64,000 nt of DNA, taken from positions 62,001 to 126,000 of the forward strand of contig CAZSAP010000007.1 of assembly GCA_964604705.1 (NCBI GenBank). The letters run 5' to 3'. Each line of letters starts with the position of its first letter. Position 1 is the stretch's first letter. Below the pieces are notes generated by a model. The model saw nothing but the letters and a program-made list of their open reading frames with translations. It did no database searches and was not told the DNA's origin. This DNA is from JAAXVQ01 sp964604705. Its GTDB lineage: Bacteria > Oederibacteriota > JAAXVQ01. Positions 8,026 through 16,191 of the stretch are shown piece by piece. The translations under genes were made by a program, and so were the position numbers.

Positions 8026-9495
8026 ATGCCGCAGGAGTATGAGCAAAGCTTTCAAATAAAAAACGAACACTATTTGGCCAGCATTCATTTGGCCAATCAC
8101 TTAACCGAATGCTATTTCACGCTCATACCCAGAGATGAAACTTTACTTATTACCGCTGCTGAACTGGAGGCCTTGCTGGAGTCCAATGAAATTCGTATTG
8201 GGTTGGATCGAGACATCTTGCTTCAACTCTCCGAAAAAATCGCGGCGCACGAACCGATCGCAGATGTTTTAGTGGCCCATGGCGCGCTGCCGGAAATTGG
8301 GCAGCCGGCCTTTCTGGAATTTAAGACCAAACCGTTTTCCTATGAACCCAACTTTAACGAGGCCGAAACCAACGGTCAGATTGATTTTCATCAAACCCAT
8401 CTTTTCGAAAACGTAAAAAGCGGGGATGTTATCGGAATCGCCCATCCCGCCATTCCTAGCAAGAACGGACAGACCGTAACCGGCAAAATTATCCCCACCT
8501 CCCCGTTACGAACCACGGCCGCCACCCTGGGATCGGGTGTTAAATTTGACGATGTGCAAAACGAGTACATTGCCTTGATCAACGGACGCGTCATGTATAA
8601 GGATTCCGTACTCTCGGTCACTGAAGAGTTTCTGGTCGAAGAAGATGTGGACTATAAGGTAGGACATATTGATTTTGTGGGTTTTGTAACGGTTCGTGGC
8701 GATGTACTCGATGGATTCAATGTACGCGGTAAGAAAGGCGTAAAAATCTATAATAACGTGGGTAATTCCAACATTATCTCCGAAGGGGATATCGACCTTG
8801 GCGGCATGACCGGACGCGACGGAGGTGCTCAGATTCGCTGCCAGGGCCGAGTCAAAGCCGGCTATTTATACAATGTCGATGTGGAGTGCAACGGCGATGT
8901 CGTGGTCCAACGCGAAATCATGCATTGCAACATCAAATCCAATGGAATCATTCGTTGCCAAGGCCGGATCGTAGGCGGGACCTGCTTGGCGTTGGGCGGT
9001 ATTGAAACCGTGATCGCCGGTTCTGAGTTTGGCATTAAAACATTTTTAAACGCCGGCATCGATTTTCATGTTGCCAATACCGTTCATCAATTTGTGGCCC
9101 AGCTGCAAGCCATTCAAAAACACCTGGGTGAACTCTCCGCCCAGTTGGAAAAAGCCCAAACAGAGACCCCAGCAAACACCCAACACCTGACCCTGCTGCA
9201 TGCGGAATTGGAAAAAGCCCGTCTCTTGAAAGATAAGGCTCTCGAAAAACTAAAATGGCTACAGGCCAATATGTCCATGCATGCCAATCCAAAAATCAAC
9301 ATTGGCAAAGAGGCTTTCCCCGGCGTCTCGTTTCAATTGGGACAAAGCGAACTTGAGTTCAAGCAGTCGCACCCCGGCCCTTTTTCAGCCATTGAAATCA
9401 TTGGTTCGGAAATGCGGTTCCTTCCCTTGACACCACTCACACGCAAGGCCTCAGATTTGGAATTGGAGATTTTAGCTCGTGAAAATTCAGAATAG
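8026..9495 (+). CDS. FapA family (DUF342) protein
   Basis: 489 residues. The centre (about 130-350) has glycine-spaced repeats typical of the FapA beta-helix, such as GDVLDGFNVRGKKGVKIYNN and GGAQIRCQGRVKAGYLYN, with the diagnostic AHPAIPSKNGQTVTGK motif before them. A coiled coil follows (about 365-425). The ATG at 8026 has GGAGG four bases upstream and is preferred to a TTG at 7990. FapA-type proteins are polymerising, polar or cell-shape related and are often found near flagellar or chemotaxis genes; the exact role is unknown. Confidence 0.88.
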   Translation: MPQEYEQSFQIKNEHYLASIHLANHLTECYFTLIPRDETLLITAAELEALLESNEIRIGLDRDILLQLSEKIAAHEPIADVLVAHGALPEIGQPAFLEFKTKPFSYEPNFNEAETNGQIDFHQTHLFENVKSGDVIGIAHPAIPSKNGQTVTGKIIPTSPLRTTAATLGSGVKFDDVQNEYIALINGRVMYKDSVLSVTEEFLVEEDVDYKVGHIDFVGFVTVRGDVLDGFNVRGKKGVKIYNNVGNSNIISEGDIDLGGMTGRDGGAQIRCQGRVKAGYLYNVDVECNGDVVVQREIMHCNIKSNGIIRCQGRIVGGTCLALGGIETVIAGSEFGIKTFLNAGIDFHVANTVHQFVAQLQAIQKHLGELSAQLEKAQTETPANTQHLTLLHAELEKARLLKDKALEKLKWLQANMSMHANPKINIGKEAFPGVSFQLGQSELEFKQSHPGPFSAIEIIGSEMRFLPLTPLTRKASDLELEILARENSE

Positions 9496-9525
9496 TTCGC
9501 TGAACGGTTGCAGCAAAACTGCCTA

Positions 9526-9568
9526 AAACAGAGATAGGTTCTAAGTGCCTATGCGCCTACCTCTGTTT
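9526..9568. terminator. Bidirectional hairpin between FapA-like gene and fliS
   Basis: AAACAGAG-A-TAGG pairs with CCTA-C-CTCTGTTT across a loop of about 18 bases. It lies between the convergent ends of the FapA-like gene and fliS, with A- and T-rich outer bases, so it can terminate transcription from both sides. Confidence 0.65.
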
Positions 9569-9583
9569 CGACTGTATGACCGC

Positions 9584-9985
9584 TTACGCTACGGTCTTAG
9601 CCTTCATGACGCCTTCATTCCAGCCGTCGCGCAATGTGCGGAGCAACGTTAAACCCTCTTCAATGTATTCCCGCTTCTTTTCAATATTTCCTTGCGAAAA
9701 ACGCCGCATGATAAACTGATAAAGTGCATCCAAATTCTTAGCCAACTCTTTTCCCTTATCCAAATCCAAACACAACGCGAGGTAGTGAACAATTTTCTGC
9801 GCACGGACCAAATTCCAGCCCATGGTGGCATAATCTTTCTCATCTAGGTTAAACAGCCCCTGATTGACAAACTTAATGGCCCCGTTGTAAAGCATGAAAA
9901 TCAATTCCTCACGCCCTGCTGTTAAAATTTCATTTTCTTGATACGAGCTTTGCACCCCAGGCTTCGATAACTCGGTTAACACCAT
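9584..9985 (-). CDS. fliS: Flagellin export chaperone FliS
   Basis: 133 residues. FliS binds flagellin C-termini in the cytoplasm and prevents early polymerisation. Typical features are YQENEILTAGREELIFMLYNG in the first helices and NLVRAQKIVHYLALCLDLDKG later. Two in-frame ATGs occur, at 9991 and 9985. AAGGAGG lies only two bases before the first but eight before the second, so I use 9985. It directly follows fliD and is expected to share its sigma-28-like promoter. Confidence 0.94.
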   Translation of the reverse strand: MVLTELSKPGVQSSYQENEILTAGREELIFMLYNGAIKFVNQGLFNLDEKDYATMGWNLVRAQKIVHYLALCLDLDKGKELAKNLDALYQFIMRRFSQGNIEKKREYIEEGLTLLRTLRDGWNEGVMKAKTVA

Positions 9986-10012
9986 GACCATCCCCTCCTT
10001 CTAACTGTTCGG

Positions 10013-11827
10013 CTAGCTTTTTGCCATTAGCTGGGTGATACGATCACCCTGTGATTTCAACGTGGAAATCATGGATTCCATGGACGCAAACTGCAAGCGC
10101 ATGGTTTCCTCACGTTTTACCATTCTTGCTTCCATATCATTGATCTGCGTCGCCATACTGTTTATCTCGTTATCGTAATATTTTTTCTCGCTGGTTACCG
10201 CGCCGTTTACAAAATTATTCAGAGCATATATTTGGTCTTTCATCTTCGACATCAACCCCGTACCCGGAGTGTTAAACATCGCATCCACACCCGTAGGGTT
10301 GCTGGTCAAGGCTGCGCGCAACTTACTCTCATTCACCTCCAGCGTAGCGTCTTTTCCAAAATTGGCCGCTGAACTGGTCACCCCGATTTGGGCCAGTTGA
10401 TTAAGTGTACTAGGCTGTCCACTCACCACTTGGTTCACCACTTGCGTCAATTTATACTTGGCATCCAGAAACGTAGCATCTCCGGTGAACTGTCCTTGAA
10501 TGCGTTCCTCGGCCGTAGTAGGACTCTCTGCCCGTTCTTCCCGCGTCTTGGTATTAATGTAATTCATCACATCGTTATACTGCGTGACAAACTCTTTCAC
10601 TGTGTCTACCATACTGTCCACGTCAGGACTTATGGTCACCAGTGAGGTTCCTGTTCCCTTGAGGTTGAGTGTAACCCCCGGAACCACGGTATCCACGGTA
10701 TTGCTGGAAAACGTTTGTTCCGCTGCTCCATTGACCGTTATCTTAGCATCGGTCCCACTTACAGTATCTCCGACCCCACCGACCGGAGGGTTGGTGGCTG
10801 AAAGTTTCAAGGCATAAAGGATGTTGCTGCTGTCGCCTGCAGCACCCAAAACGATCTTTTGAGAGCTGCCTTCGCTTTTCTGCGTCAGCATCACTCGGCC
10901 ACTAGCACTGTCGTAGTTGGCCAGAACTCCGGCGCTTGATGAACTGATCCGGTTCATGATACTGCTGAGCGTATCGGTGGCTGCATTCACACTAAACGTT
11001 ACGCCATTGATGGAAAAGGTGCCGTTGGTCACTGCCCGGTCCAAATGCGCGCCTGCCGCATTTAGGGCTACATACGGATCGGTCTTCACCGCATCGTTGC
11101 CTGAAAACGTTCCGGCACTCAGATTCATGGCACTTAAAAAATTACCACTGCTTTCCGCAAGGGTGAACTGACTGGTGCTGCCTGTACTGTTCGACGTAAG
11201 GCTGAACGTCTGAGCCGCAGCATCAAACTTGGCCGTTACACCCAGGCCTGCATTGTTGATGTTCCCTACGATGGTGTTGATGGACATGGTGTTATCCCAG
11301 GCCACGCTGGTTCCGTTGATGCTGAACGACCCAGAAGCCTGTGCCGGCGTATTCAAATTTGCGGCCTGGGAAGCCAGTGACTGGGTTGGATCAACCGTCA
11401 TGCTGGGCGCATTCACCACCGCACTGCTTAAAGTCTGTGCCCCACGTGCCGTGGCATCGGTCCCAGTATACAAGGCAGCCTGGCTCTGAGCCATGGCCGC
11501 GGTAGCAACCTGCGTGACATTGATTTGATAATTCCCTTGCGCCGGAAGTGCTCCGGTAATCGTGGCCTGCACCACATTGCTTTGTGTGGTGGTAGCGGTT
11601 TTCTGCGCAAAGAATGGACTTGATGCATCCGAAAATTTATCCATGATGGTACTTAATGAACTTAATTTCGAATTAAGCGTACTTACGACCGTACGCTTGG
11701 CCACATAATCCGCAGCCTTATCCTTTAGCATACTCTGGGGACGGCGCTCCAAGATCATAAGTTTTTCAATAAGACTGTCGGTATCAATCCCCGATGCCAA
11801 TCCAGAAAAACGAATTTCACCCGTCAT
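10013..11827 (-). CDS. fliD: Flagellar filament cap protein FliD
   Basis: 604 residues, in the longer range for FliD, which caps the filament and folds incoming flagellin. The N-terminus has the family signature FSGLASGIDTDSLIEKLM. The variable middle is threonine- and alanine-rich with repeated beta domains. The C-terminus has the coiled-coil end (MEARMVKREETMRLQFASME) needed for export and assembly. I choose the ATG at 11827 (MTGEIRF), with AAGGA eight bases upstream, over a TTG at 11854. It is followed by fliS. Confidence 0.94.
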   Translation of the reverse strand: MTGEIRFSGLASGIDTDSLIEKLMILERRPQSMLKDKAADYVAKRTVVSTLNSKLSSLSTIMDKFSDASSPFFAQKTATTTQSNVVQATITGALPAQGNYQINVTQVATAAMAQSQAALYTGTDATARGAQTLSSAVVNAPSMTVDPTQSLASQAANLNTPAQASGSFSINGTSVAWDNTMSINTIVGNINNAGLGVTAKFDAAAQTFSLTSNSTGSTSQFTLAESSGNFLSAMNLSAGTFSGNDAVKTDPYVALNAAGAHLDRAVTNGTFSINGVTFSVNAATDTLSSIMNRISSSSAGVLANYDSASGRVMLTQKSEGSSQKIVLGAAGDSSNILYALKLSATNPPVGGVGDTVSGTDAKITVNGAAEQTFSSNTVDTVVPGVTLNLKGTGTSLVTISPDVDSMVDTVKEFVTQYNDVMNYINTKTREERAESPTTAEERIQGQFTGDATFLDAKYKLTQVVNQVVSGQPSTLNQLAQIGVTSSAANFGKDATLEVNESKLRAALTSNPTGVDAMFNTPGTGLMSKMKDQIYALNNFVNGAVTSEKKYYDNEINSMATQINDMEARMVKREETMRLQFASMESMISTLKSQGDRITQLMAKS

Positions 11828-11874
11828 GACATAAGTCCTTTCCTTCTCCCCCAATAAACCTCTACACTATAACT

Positions 11875-11902
11875 ATCGTACAATTTCATGGTTTACTTTA
11901 AT
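11875..11902 (-). promoter_or_regulatory. Sigma-28-like promoter of fliD-fliS
   Basis: On the minus strand ATTA, an 18-bp spacer and TACGAT(AG). It matches the box seen before the flagellins and the flgM-like gene (TTTA-N17/18-TACGAA) and resembles the sigma-28 -10 element ending CGATA. It lies about 50 bp before the fliD start. Confidence 0.65.
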
Positions 11903-12020
11903 GATTTATAGCCCGGGAACAAATATAAAATCATTTGTTTGTAAGGCTTTTTGGGTACAGGGCGATTTGAAGGGAAATTCTTCTGGAAGGACATACGAAT
12001 GAGCTACGCTTTAAAACTAC

Positions 12021-12054
12021 GAAGGTGGGCCAGCCATAGGGCCAACCCACCTTC
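12021..12054 (-). terminator. Terminator after flagellin 1
   Basis: On the minus strand GAAGGTGGG pairs with CCCACCTTC, with an inner GGCC/GGCC-type pairing, followed by a short T-rich tract (GTAGTTTTAA). It begins about 20 bp after the flagellin 1 stop. Confidence 0.7.
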
Positions 12055-12073
12055 GGATACCTTGCCTCTTTAC

Positions 12074-12901
12074 CTAGCCGCGCAGCAAGCTAAGAACCGC
12101 TTGCGGCTGTGAGTTGGCTTGCGCCAACATGGCCACGTTGGATTGCTGCAAGATCTGCATGCGTGTGAAGTTGGAGATTTCCGAGGCCATATCCACATCG
12201 CGGATACGACTCTCAGAGGCGGTGGTGTTTTCAATCGACACATCCAGGTTACGTACTGTGTGCTCTAGACGATTTTGGACTACACCGATAGCGCCGCGTG
12301 TCGTCGAAATTGTATCAATAGCCGTGTTGGTTGCGGTAACCGCAGAAAGTGCGTTGGCCACTGTATCTACGGCTGTGGCGGTCATACCCAAGGTGGCTAC
12401 GGATGTGCTACCAATGGCCACATTAATCTGATTGTCCGCAGCCGCAGCCGCTCCGACCTGCATGTTCCCGCTCAAGGTTCCATCCAACAACGCTTTGGTA
12501 TTGAAGGTGACGTTGGTGGCGATGCGATCCATTTCCGCTTTCAAAGCCGTGACTTCGTTGTTCATAACCGTGCGGTTCCCGGCTGTCAAAGTTGCATCGT
12601 TGGCCGCGCGCACAGCCAAGGTGTTAATGCGCTGCAAGATACCATGCACTTCATTCAAGGCACCTTCTGCAGTTTGCAACATCGAAATACCTTCTTGTGC
12701 GTTCATCTTCGCGGTTTGTAAACCATTGACCTGGGCGCGAAATTTTTCGCTGATGGCCAGGCCTGATGCATCGTCACCGGCGCGCACAATGCGCAGACCG
12801 GTTGACAATTTTTCCAAGGACTTCGAGATGTTGTTGGTGACTTTGTCCAGCGAATTCAAGGCGTTGATCGACGACATGTTGTGATTGATGGCAAAACCCA
12901 T
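12074..12901 (-). CDS. Flagellin 1
   Basis: 275 residues, a short flagellin consisting of the conserved N- and C-terminal domains with little variable surface domain. The N-terminus is MGFAINHNMSSINALNSLDK with the LSTGLRIVRAGDDASGLAISE motif region. The C-terminus has ASESRIRDVDMASEISNFT and ends QAVLSLLRG. It is nearly identical to flagellin 2, so a recent duplication is likely. It has its own promoter, CsrA-type leader and terminator, so it is probably monocistronic. Confidence 0.97.
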   Translation of the reverse strand: MGFAINHNMSSINALNSLDKVTNNISKSLEKLSTGLRIVRAGDDASGLAISEKFRAQVNGLQTAKMNAQEGISMLQTAEGALNEVHGILQRINTLAVRAANDATLTAGNRTVMNNEVTALKAEMDRIATNVTFNTKALLDGTLSGNMQVGAAAAADNQINVAIGSTSVATLGMTATAVDTVANALSAVTATNTAIDTISTTRGAIGVVQNRLEHTVRNLDVSIENTTASESRIRDVDMASEISNFTRMQILQQSNVAMLAQANSQPQAVLSLLRG

Positions 12902-12909
12902 GGTGAGTT

Positions 12910-12942
12910 ATCCTCCGTGATATTTTTCCGGCATCCTTGCCG
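12910..12942 (-). promoter_or_regulatory. CsrA-binding leader of flagellin 1 (hairpin plus SD site)
   Basis: On the minus strand the hairpin CGGCA-AGGA-TGCCG (12942-12929) presents GGA in the loop and contains CAAGGATG, matching the CsrA consensus core CARGGAUG. Seven bases later ATCACGGAGGAT holds the Shine-Dalgarno and a second ACGGA site. This is the two-site arrangement known from the B. subtilis hag leader. csrA lies 2.7 kb upstream. Confidence 0.8.
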
Positions 12943-13055
12943 TATCTTCAACCAGGTGCTGAACATGAATGGCGTATTTGCCGCGGCCGCGTCACAACCC
13001 ACCGCCCATGTTTCATACTGCCTGGAACAAGACCATTAGTCCTTACCCATCTCTA

Positions 13056-13082
13056 TTCGTTCCATTTTCCAAATATCTTAAA
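13056..13082 (-). promoter_or_regulatory. Sigma-28-like promoter of flagellin 1
   Basis: On the minus strand TTTA, a 17-bp spacer ending AATGG, and AACGAATAG. It is the same layout as the flagellin 2 box (spacer also ending AATGG). It lies downstream of the flagellin 2 terminator, so flagellin 1 is transcribed independently with a leader of about 145 nt. Confidence 0.7.
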
Positions 13083-13130
13083 TACAGATTCCTATTTTCT
13101 TAAAATTTTATATAAGGCCCCCTATAAAAA

Positions 13131-13157
13131 GAGGGGCTGACCGAAGTCAGCCCCTCC
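13131..13157 (-). terminator. Rho-independent terminator after flagellin 2
   Basis: A perfect 11-bp stem, GAGGGGCTGAC with GTCAGCCCCTC, loop TTCG, followed on the minus strand by TTTTTATA. It lies about 35 bp past the flagellin 2 stop. Confidence 0.93.
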
Positions 13158-13191
13158 CAAGGTTCTATTGATGAATGTTGCTTGTCGGTGG

Positions 13192-14016
13192 TTAGCGTAG
13201 CAAGCTAAGAACCGCTTGGGGTTGCGAGTTGGCTTGCGCCAACATAGCCACGTTCGACTGTTGCAAGATCTGCATGCGTGTGAAGTTGGAGATTTCCGAG
13301 GCCATATCCACATCACGGATACGACTTTCAGAAGCCGTGGTGTTTTCAATCGACACATCCAGATTGCGTACCGTATGTTCCAAACGATTTTGCACCACGC
13401 CGATGGCGCCGCGTGTGGTTGAGACCGTGTCGATGGCGGTATTGGTTGCGGTCACTGCGGCCAAGGCGTTGGTCACTGTGTCAACCGCTGTGGCGGTCAT
13501 GCCCAAAGTCGCTACCGAGGTGCTGCCAATGGCCACATTAATTTGGTTGTCTGCAGCGGCGGCGGCGCCGACCTGCATGTTTCCACTCAACGTTCCGTCC
13601 AGCAACGCTTTGGTATTGAATGTAACGTTCGTGGCAATGCGGTCCATTTCCGCTTTCAAGGCTGTGACTTCGTTGTTCATGACCGTGCGGTTTCCGGCGG
13701 TTAACGTTACGTCGTTGGAGGCGCGTACGGCCAACGTGTTGATACGCTGCAAGATGCCATGCACTTCATTCAAGGCACCTTCTGCAGTCTGCAACATGGA
13801 AATGCCTTCTTGTGCGTTCATCTTCGCGGTTTGCAAACCATTGACCTGGGCGCGAAATTTTTCGCTGATGGCCAGGCCCGATGCATCGTCACCGGCGCGC
13901 ACGATGCGCAGACCGGTTGACAATTTTTCCAAAGACTTAGTGATGTTACTCGTGACTTTGTCCAACGAATTCAAGGCGTTGATCGACGACATGTTGTGAT
14001 TGATTGCAAATCCCAT
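13192..14016 (-). CDS. Flagellin 2
   Basis: 274 residues, almost the same as flagellin 1 with a few substitutions (for example DKVTSNITKSLEK where flagellin 1 has DKVTNNISKSLEK) and lacking the last glycine. The open frame extends upstream to a TTG/ATG, but the real start is the ATG at 14016 (MGFAINHN), which matches the other two flagellins and has a GGAGG before it. It has its own promoter, leader hairpin and strong terminator. Confidence 0.97.
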   Translation of the reverse strand: MGFAINHNMSSINALNSLDKVTSNITKSLEKLSTGLRIVRAGDDASGLAISEKFRAQVNGLQTAKMNAQEGISMLQTAEGALNEVHGILQRINTLAVRASNDVTLTAGNRTVMNNEVTALKAEMDRIATNVTFNTKALLDGTLSGNMQVGAAAAADNQINVAIGSTSVATLGMTATAVDTVTNALAAVTATNTAIDTVSTTRGAIGVVQNRLEHTVRNLDVSIENTTASESRIRDVDMASEISNFTRMQILQQSNVAMLAQANSQPQAVLSLLR

Positions 14017-14022
14017 GACAGT

Positions 14023-14055
14023 ATCCTCCGTGATATTTTTTCGGCATCCTTGCCG
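14023..14055 (-). promoter_or_regulatory. CsrA-binding leader of flagellin 2 (hairpin plus SD site)
   Basis: Same structure as for flagellin 1: hairpin CGGCA-AGGA-TGCCG, exactly seven bases, then ATCACGGAGGAT covering the Shine-Dalgarno. Both GGA motifs are candidate CsrA sites. The sequence around them is more conserved than the rest of the leader. Confidence 0.8.
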
Positions 14056-14176
14056 TATCTTTCCGCGGGAAACCCTGCGAGGTGGATGAAGGCTTGGCGC
14101 CGGCCGGGTCGCTGGACACTTCATCCTGGGGCGATTTCGCCCGTTTCAAGATCGGTTGTTGCCTCTACCATTGTCT

Positions 14177-14203
14177 TTCGTACCATTCAGGGATTTTGTT
14201 AAA
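14177..14203 (-). promoter_or_regulatory. Sigma-28-like promoter of flagellin 2
   Basis: On the minus strand TTTA, 17 bp ending AATGG, then TACGAAAGA. It aligns base for base with the flagellin 1 promoter in the -10 region and predicts a leader of about 155 nt. Confidence 0.7.
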
Positions 14204-14312
14204 TTTTATTTTCAAGTACTGGAAAACGCTTTTTGAGGAAGGATATTTCTGGGTTTAACAGAGAAAAAAATACGTTTTCTACTTTGCTAAGCCTATAAAA
14301 GAACCTAAAACG

Positions 14313-14350
14313 ATTCAAGGAGATGATCCTTGCGGACCATCTCCTTGAAT
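14313..14350 (-). terminator. Terminator after flagellin 3
   Basis: On the minus strand ATTCAAGGAGATG pairs with CATCTCCTTGAAT (13 bp), followed by CGTTTTAGG. It sits about 30 bp past the flagellin 3 stop. Confidence 0.8.
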
Positions 14351-14381
14351 TCATGGCATCGTCTTTGTCCTAGATGTCGAA

Positions 14382-15209
14382 TTAACCTCTCAGCAGGCTC
14401 AAGACTGCCTGGGGTTGAGAGTTGGCTTGCGCCAACATGGCTACGTCGGATTGCTGCAAAATCTGAAGACGTGTGAAGTTGGATATTTCTGTGGCCATAT
14501 CCACGTCACGAATACGACTCTCGGATGCGGTGGTATTTTCAATCGAGACATCCAAGTTGCGAACCGTATGCTCCAGACGATTTTGCACCACGCCGATGGC
14601 ACCACGATTGGACGAAACCGTGTCAATGGCAGCATTGGTTGTGGTTACGGCCGTTAAGGCATTGGCCACAGTGTCAACGGCCGTTGCAGTGAGTGCCAAC
14701 CCAGCCACGGAGGTGTTGGCCACCGCGACTGTGATCTGATTGTCCGCGGTGCTTCCCGGACCTACCTGCAAGTTGCCGCTCAATGTTCCATCCAGCAAAA
14801 CCTTGGTGTTGAAGGTAATGTTCTGAGCAATGCGGTCCAGTTCGGACTTCAAGCCCTGAACTTCCTGATCCATGACCGTACGGTTATTCGCGGTAAGCGT
14901 AACGTCGTTGGCGGCGCGAACCGCCAAGGTGTTGATACGCTGTAGGATCCCATGCACTTCGTTAAGCGATCCTTCCGCGGTTTGCAGCATCGAGATGCCT
15001 TCCTGCGCATTCATTTTGGCGGTTTGCATGCCGTTGATCTGCGCACGAAACTTCTCGCTGATGGCCAACCCGGACGCATCATCTCCGGCGCGCACAATGC
15101 GCAAACCGGTTGACAACTTCTCCAAGGACTTGCTGACGGACAGCGTGGTTTTATCCAACGCTCCCAATGTGTTGATGGACGAAAGATTATGATTGATAGC
15201 AAAACCCAT
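14382..15209 (-). CDS. Flagellin 3
   Basis: 275 residues with the same short architecture as the other two but clearly diverged (SSINTLGALDKTTLSVSKSLEK; the middle reads GPGSTADNQITVAVANTSV). The C-terminal polymerisation domain is intact and ends QAVLSLLRG. The start is the ATG at 15209; the frame is open further upstream but lacks conservation there. It is the oldest of the three paralogues by divergence and lies nearest csrA. Confidence 0.97.
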   Translation of the reverse strand: MGFAINHNLSSINTLGALDKTTLSVSKSLEKLSTGLRIVRAGDDASGLAISEKFRAQINGMQTAKMNAQEGISMLQTAEGSLNEVHGILQRINTLAVRAANDVTLTANNRTVMDQEVQGLKSELDRIAQNITFNTKVLLDGTLSGNLQVGPGSTADNQITVAVANTSVAGLALTATAVDTVANALTAVTTTNAAIDTVSSNRGAIGVVQNRLEHTVRNLDVSIENTTASESRIRDVDMATEISNFTRLQILQQSDVAMLAQANSQPQAVLSLLRG

Positions 15210-15215
15210 GATAAT

Positions 15216-15254
15216 ATCCTCCCTGATGGTTTCTCGTAGGCATCCGTGCCTACG
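15216..15254 (-). promoter_or_regulatory. CsrA-binding leader of flagellin 3 (hairpin plus SD site)
   Basis: On the minus strand CGTAGGCA-CGGA-TGCCTACG forms an 8-bp stem with GGA in the loop. Seven bases later ATCAGGGAGGAT holds the Shine-Dalgarno and a second GGA. The stem sequence differs from flagellins 1 and 2, but loop, spacing and SD site are kept, which points to selection on structure. Confidence 0.8.
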
Positions 15255-15297
15255 TCGATTTGATGTGCGCGAACGCACCTACTGCACGGGTGAACCA

Positions 15298-15325
15298 TTC
15301 GTACGTTCCACCTCGATGTCGTAAA
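15298..15325 (-). promoter_or_regulatory. Sigma-28-like promoter of flagellin 3
   Basis: On the minus strand TTTA, 18 bp, then TACGAATGG. It fits the same box as flagellins 1 and 2 and fliD and gives a leader of about 80 nt. Confidence 0.65.
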
Positions 15326-15407
15326 CAGCCGCCGTTCAACAGGGCCACCTGCCGTTCGGCGTACTACCCCTCCTGCGACACCCCTCCTTCCGTTGGATTA
15401 ATTGCCC

Positions 15408-15629
15408 TTACAGACCGTCTTTCATTTTTTGAAGTTTCTCGGGCGTCGTCACCACCGCGGCCTGATTCTGGGCGTGAATCTCAGTATAAATTTCTTTTCG
15501 CAGGATCCGCAGAGTCGTTGGGGCCTTGATCCCGATCCGCACCTGCTCCCCGCTGACTTCCAAGATCTGAATTTCAATATCGTCACCGAGAATCACAGAC
15601 TGCTTTTTCTTTCGTGTCAGCACCAGCAT
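15408..15629 (-). CDS. csrA: Carbon storage regulator CsrA
   Basis: 73 residues. CsrA is a dimeric RNA-binding protein that blocks translation at GGA motifs. The N-terminus MLVLTRKKKQSVILGDDIEI and EVSGEQVRIGIKAPTTLRILR-KEI are diagnostic. The ATG at 15629 has AAGGAGG nine bases upstream; longer frames upstream belong to fliW. The gene overlaps the end of fliW by 47 nt, the standard coupling of the antagonist pair. The three flagellin leaders immediately downstream carry CsrA-type sites. Confidence 0.96.
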   Translation of the reverse strand: MLVLTRKKKQSVILGDDIEIQILEVSGEQVRIGIKAPTTLRILRKEIYTEIHAQNQAAVVTTPEKLQKMKDGL

Positions 15630-16083
15630 GTTCGTCGCCCTCCTTGGCCACTGGTTTAAGTTCATCCTTGAGCAAATGCCGTGTACGGTACATTCCGTTT
15701 TCATTGATGATCTGCGCACCAAGACGCTCATTTTCGTTGATCACAATGGGCGCCAGCAAATTGACCGTAGCCTGAGTCGGATCCGGCGGAATGACCACCA
15801 CGGTCATGAGCACTGGGGCTTGGTCGTCTTTAAGGTTAAGCAGGGTTTTTTCCGTGGCCGACAGCTCCAGTTGATAATCGTCTTTTAGCACCAACATCGG
15901 CAGGACCACAAAGGCCCATTCCGGCTGATCCACGCATTGCAGCCAGTAATAGGGCAGGGTCTCGGGTCGATTCACCAGGCAAAACTTTTTATGCTGCGGA
16001 AATCCGATAATGCCACTTGGAAACGTCAATACTTTCTCCTCCTCGATCTCCACTTCCCCGAAATGCCGTGTCGTAAATTTCAC
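15583..16083 (-). CDS. fliW: Flagellar assembly factor FliW
   Basis: 166 residues. FliW binds either flagellin or CsrA; when flagellin is secreted, free FliW titrates CsrA and relieves repression of flagellin mRNA. Typical features are the N-terminal TRHFGEVEIEEEKVLTFPSG and GIIGFPQHKKFCLV, and VNLLAPIVINENERLGAQII. The start is a GTG at 16083 with AAAGGAG nine bases upstream. The tail beyond about residue 140 is charged and not part of the family core. It overlaps csrA. Confidence 0.95.
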   Translation of the reverse strand: MKFTTRHFGEVEIEEEKVLTFPSGIIGFPQHKKFCLVNRPETLPYYWLQCVDQPEWAFVVLPMLVLKDDYQLELSATEKTLLNLKDDQAPVLMTVVVIPPDPTQATVNLLAPIVINENERLGAQIINENGMYRTRHLLKDELKPVAKEGDEHAGADTKEKAVCDSR

Positions 16084-16191
16084 AGGACATGTCTCCTTTA
16101 CCCTAGATTGTAATTAAGGTTGGGAATACTTCCGGCATTCGGTCCCCTCCGAATTCGGCCCACCCCGGTGAATCCTATGCTTAGTAACGAC

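Noticed and set aside
8026..9495. FapA-like gene as part of the flagellar regulon by sigma-54
   Set aside because: A TTGC near 7866 lacks GG at the proper -24 position.
12074..15209. Flagellin repeats as a phase-variation or inversion cassette
   Set aside because: All three genes are in the same orientation with their own promoters, and no recombinase or inverted site is present.
15231..15260. Sigma-54 site before flagellin 3 (GGCAC…GC)
   Set aside because: GG and GC are only 7 bp apart; the bases belong to the GGA-loop hairpin instead.
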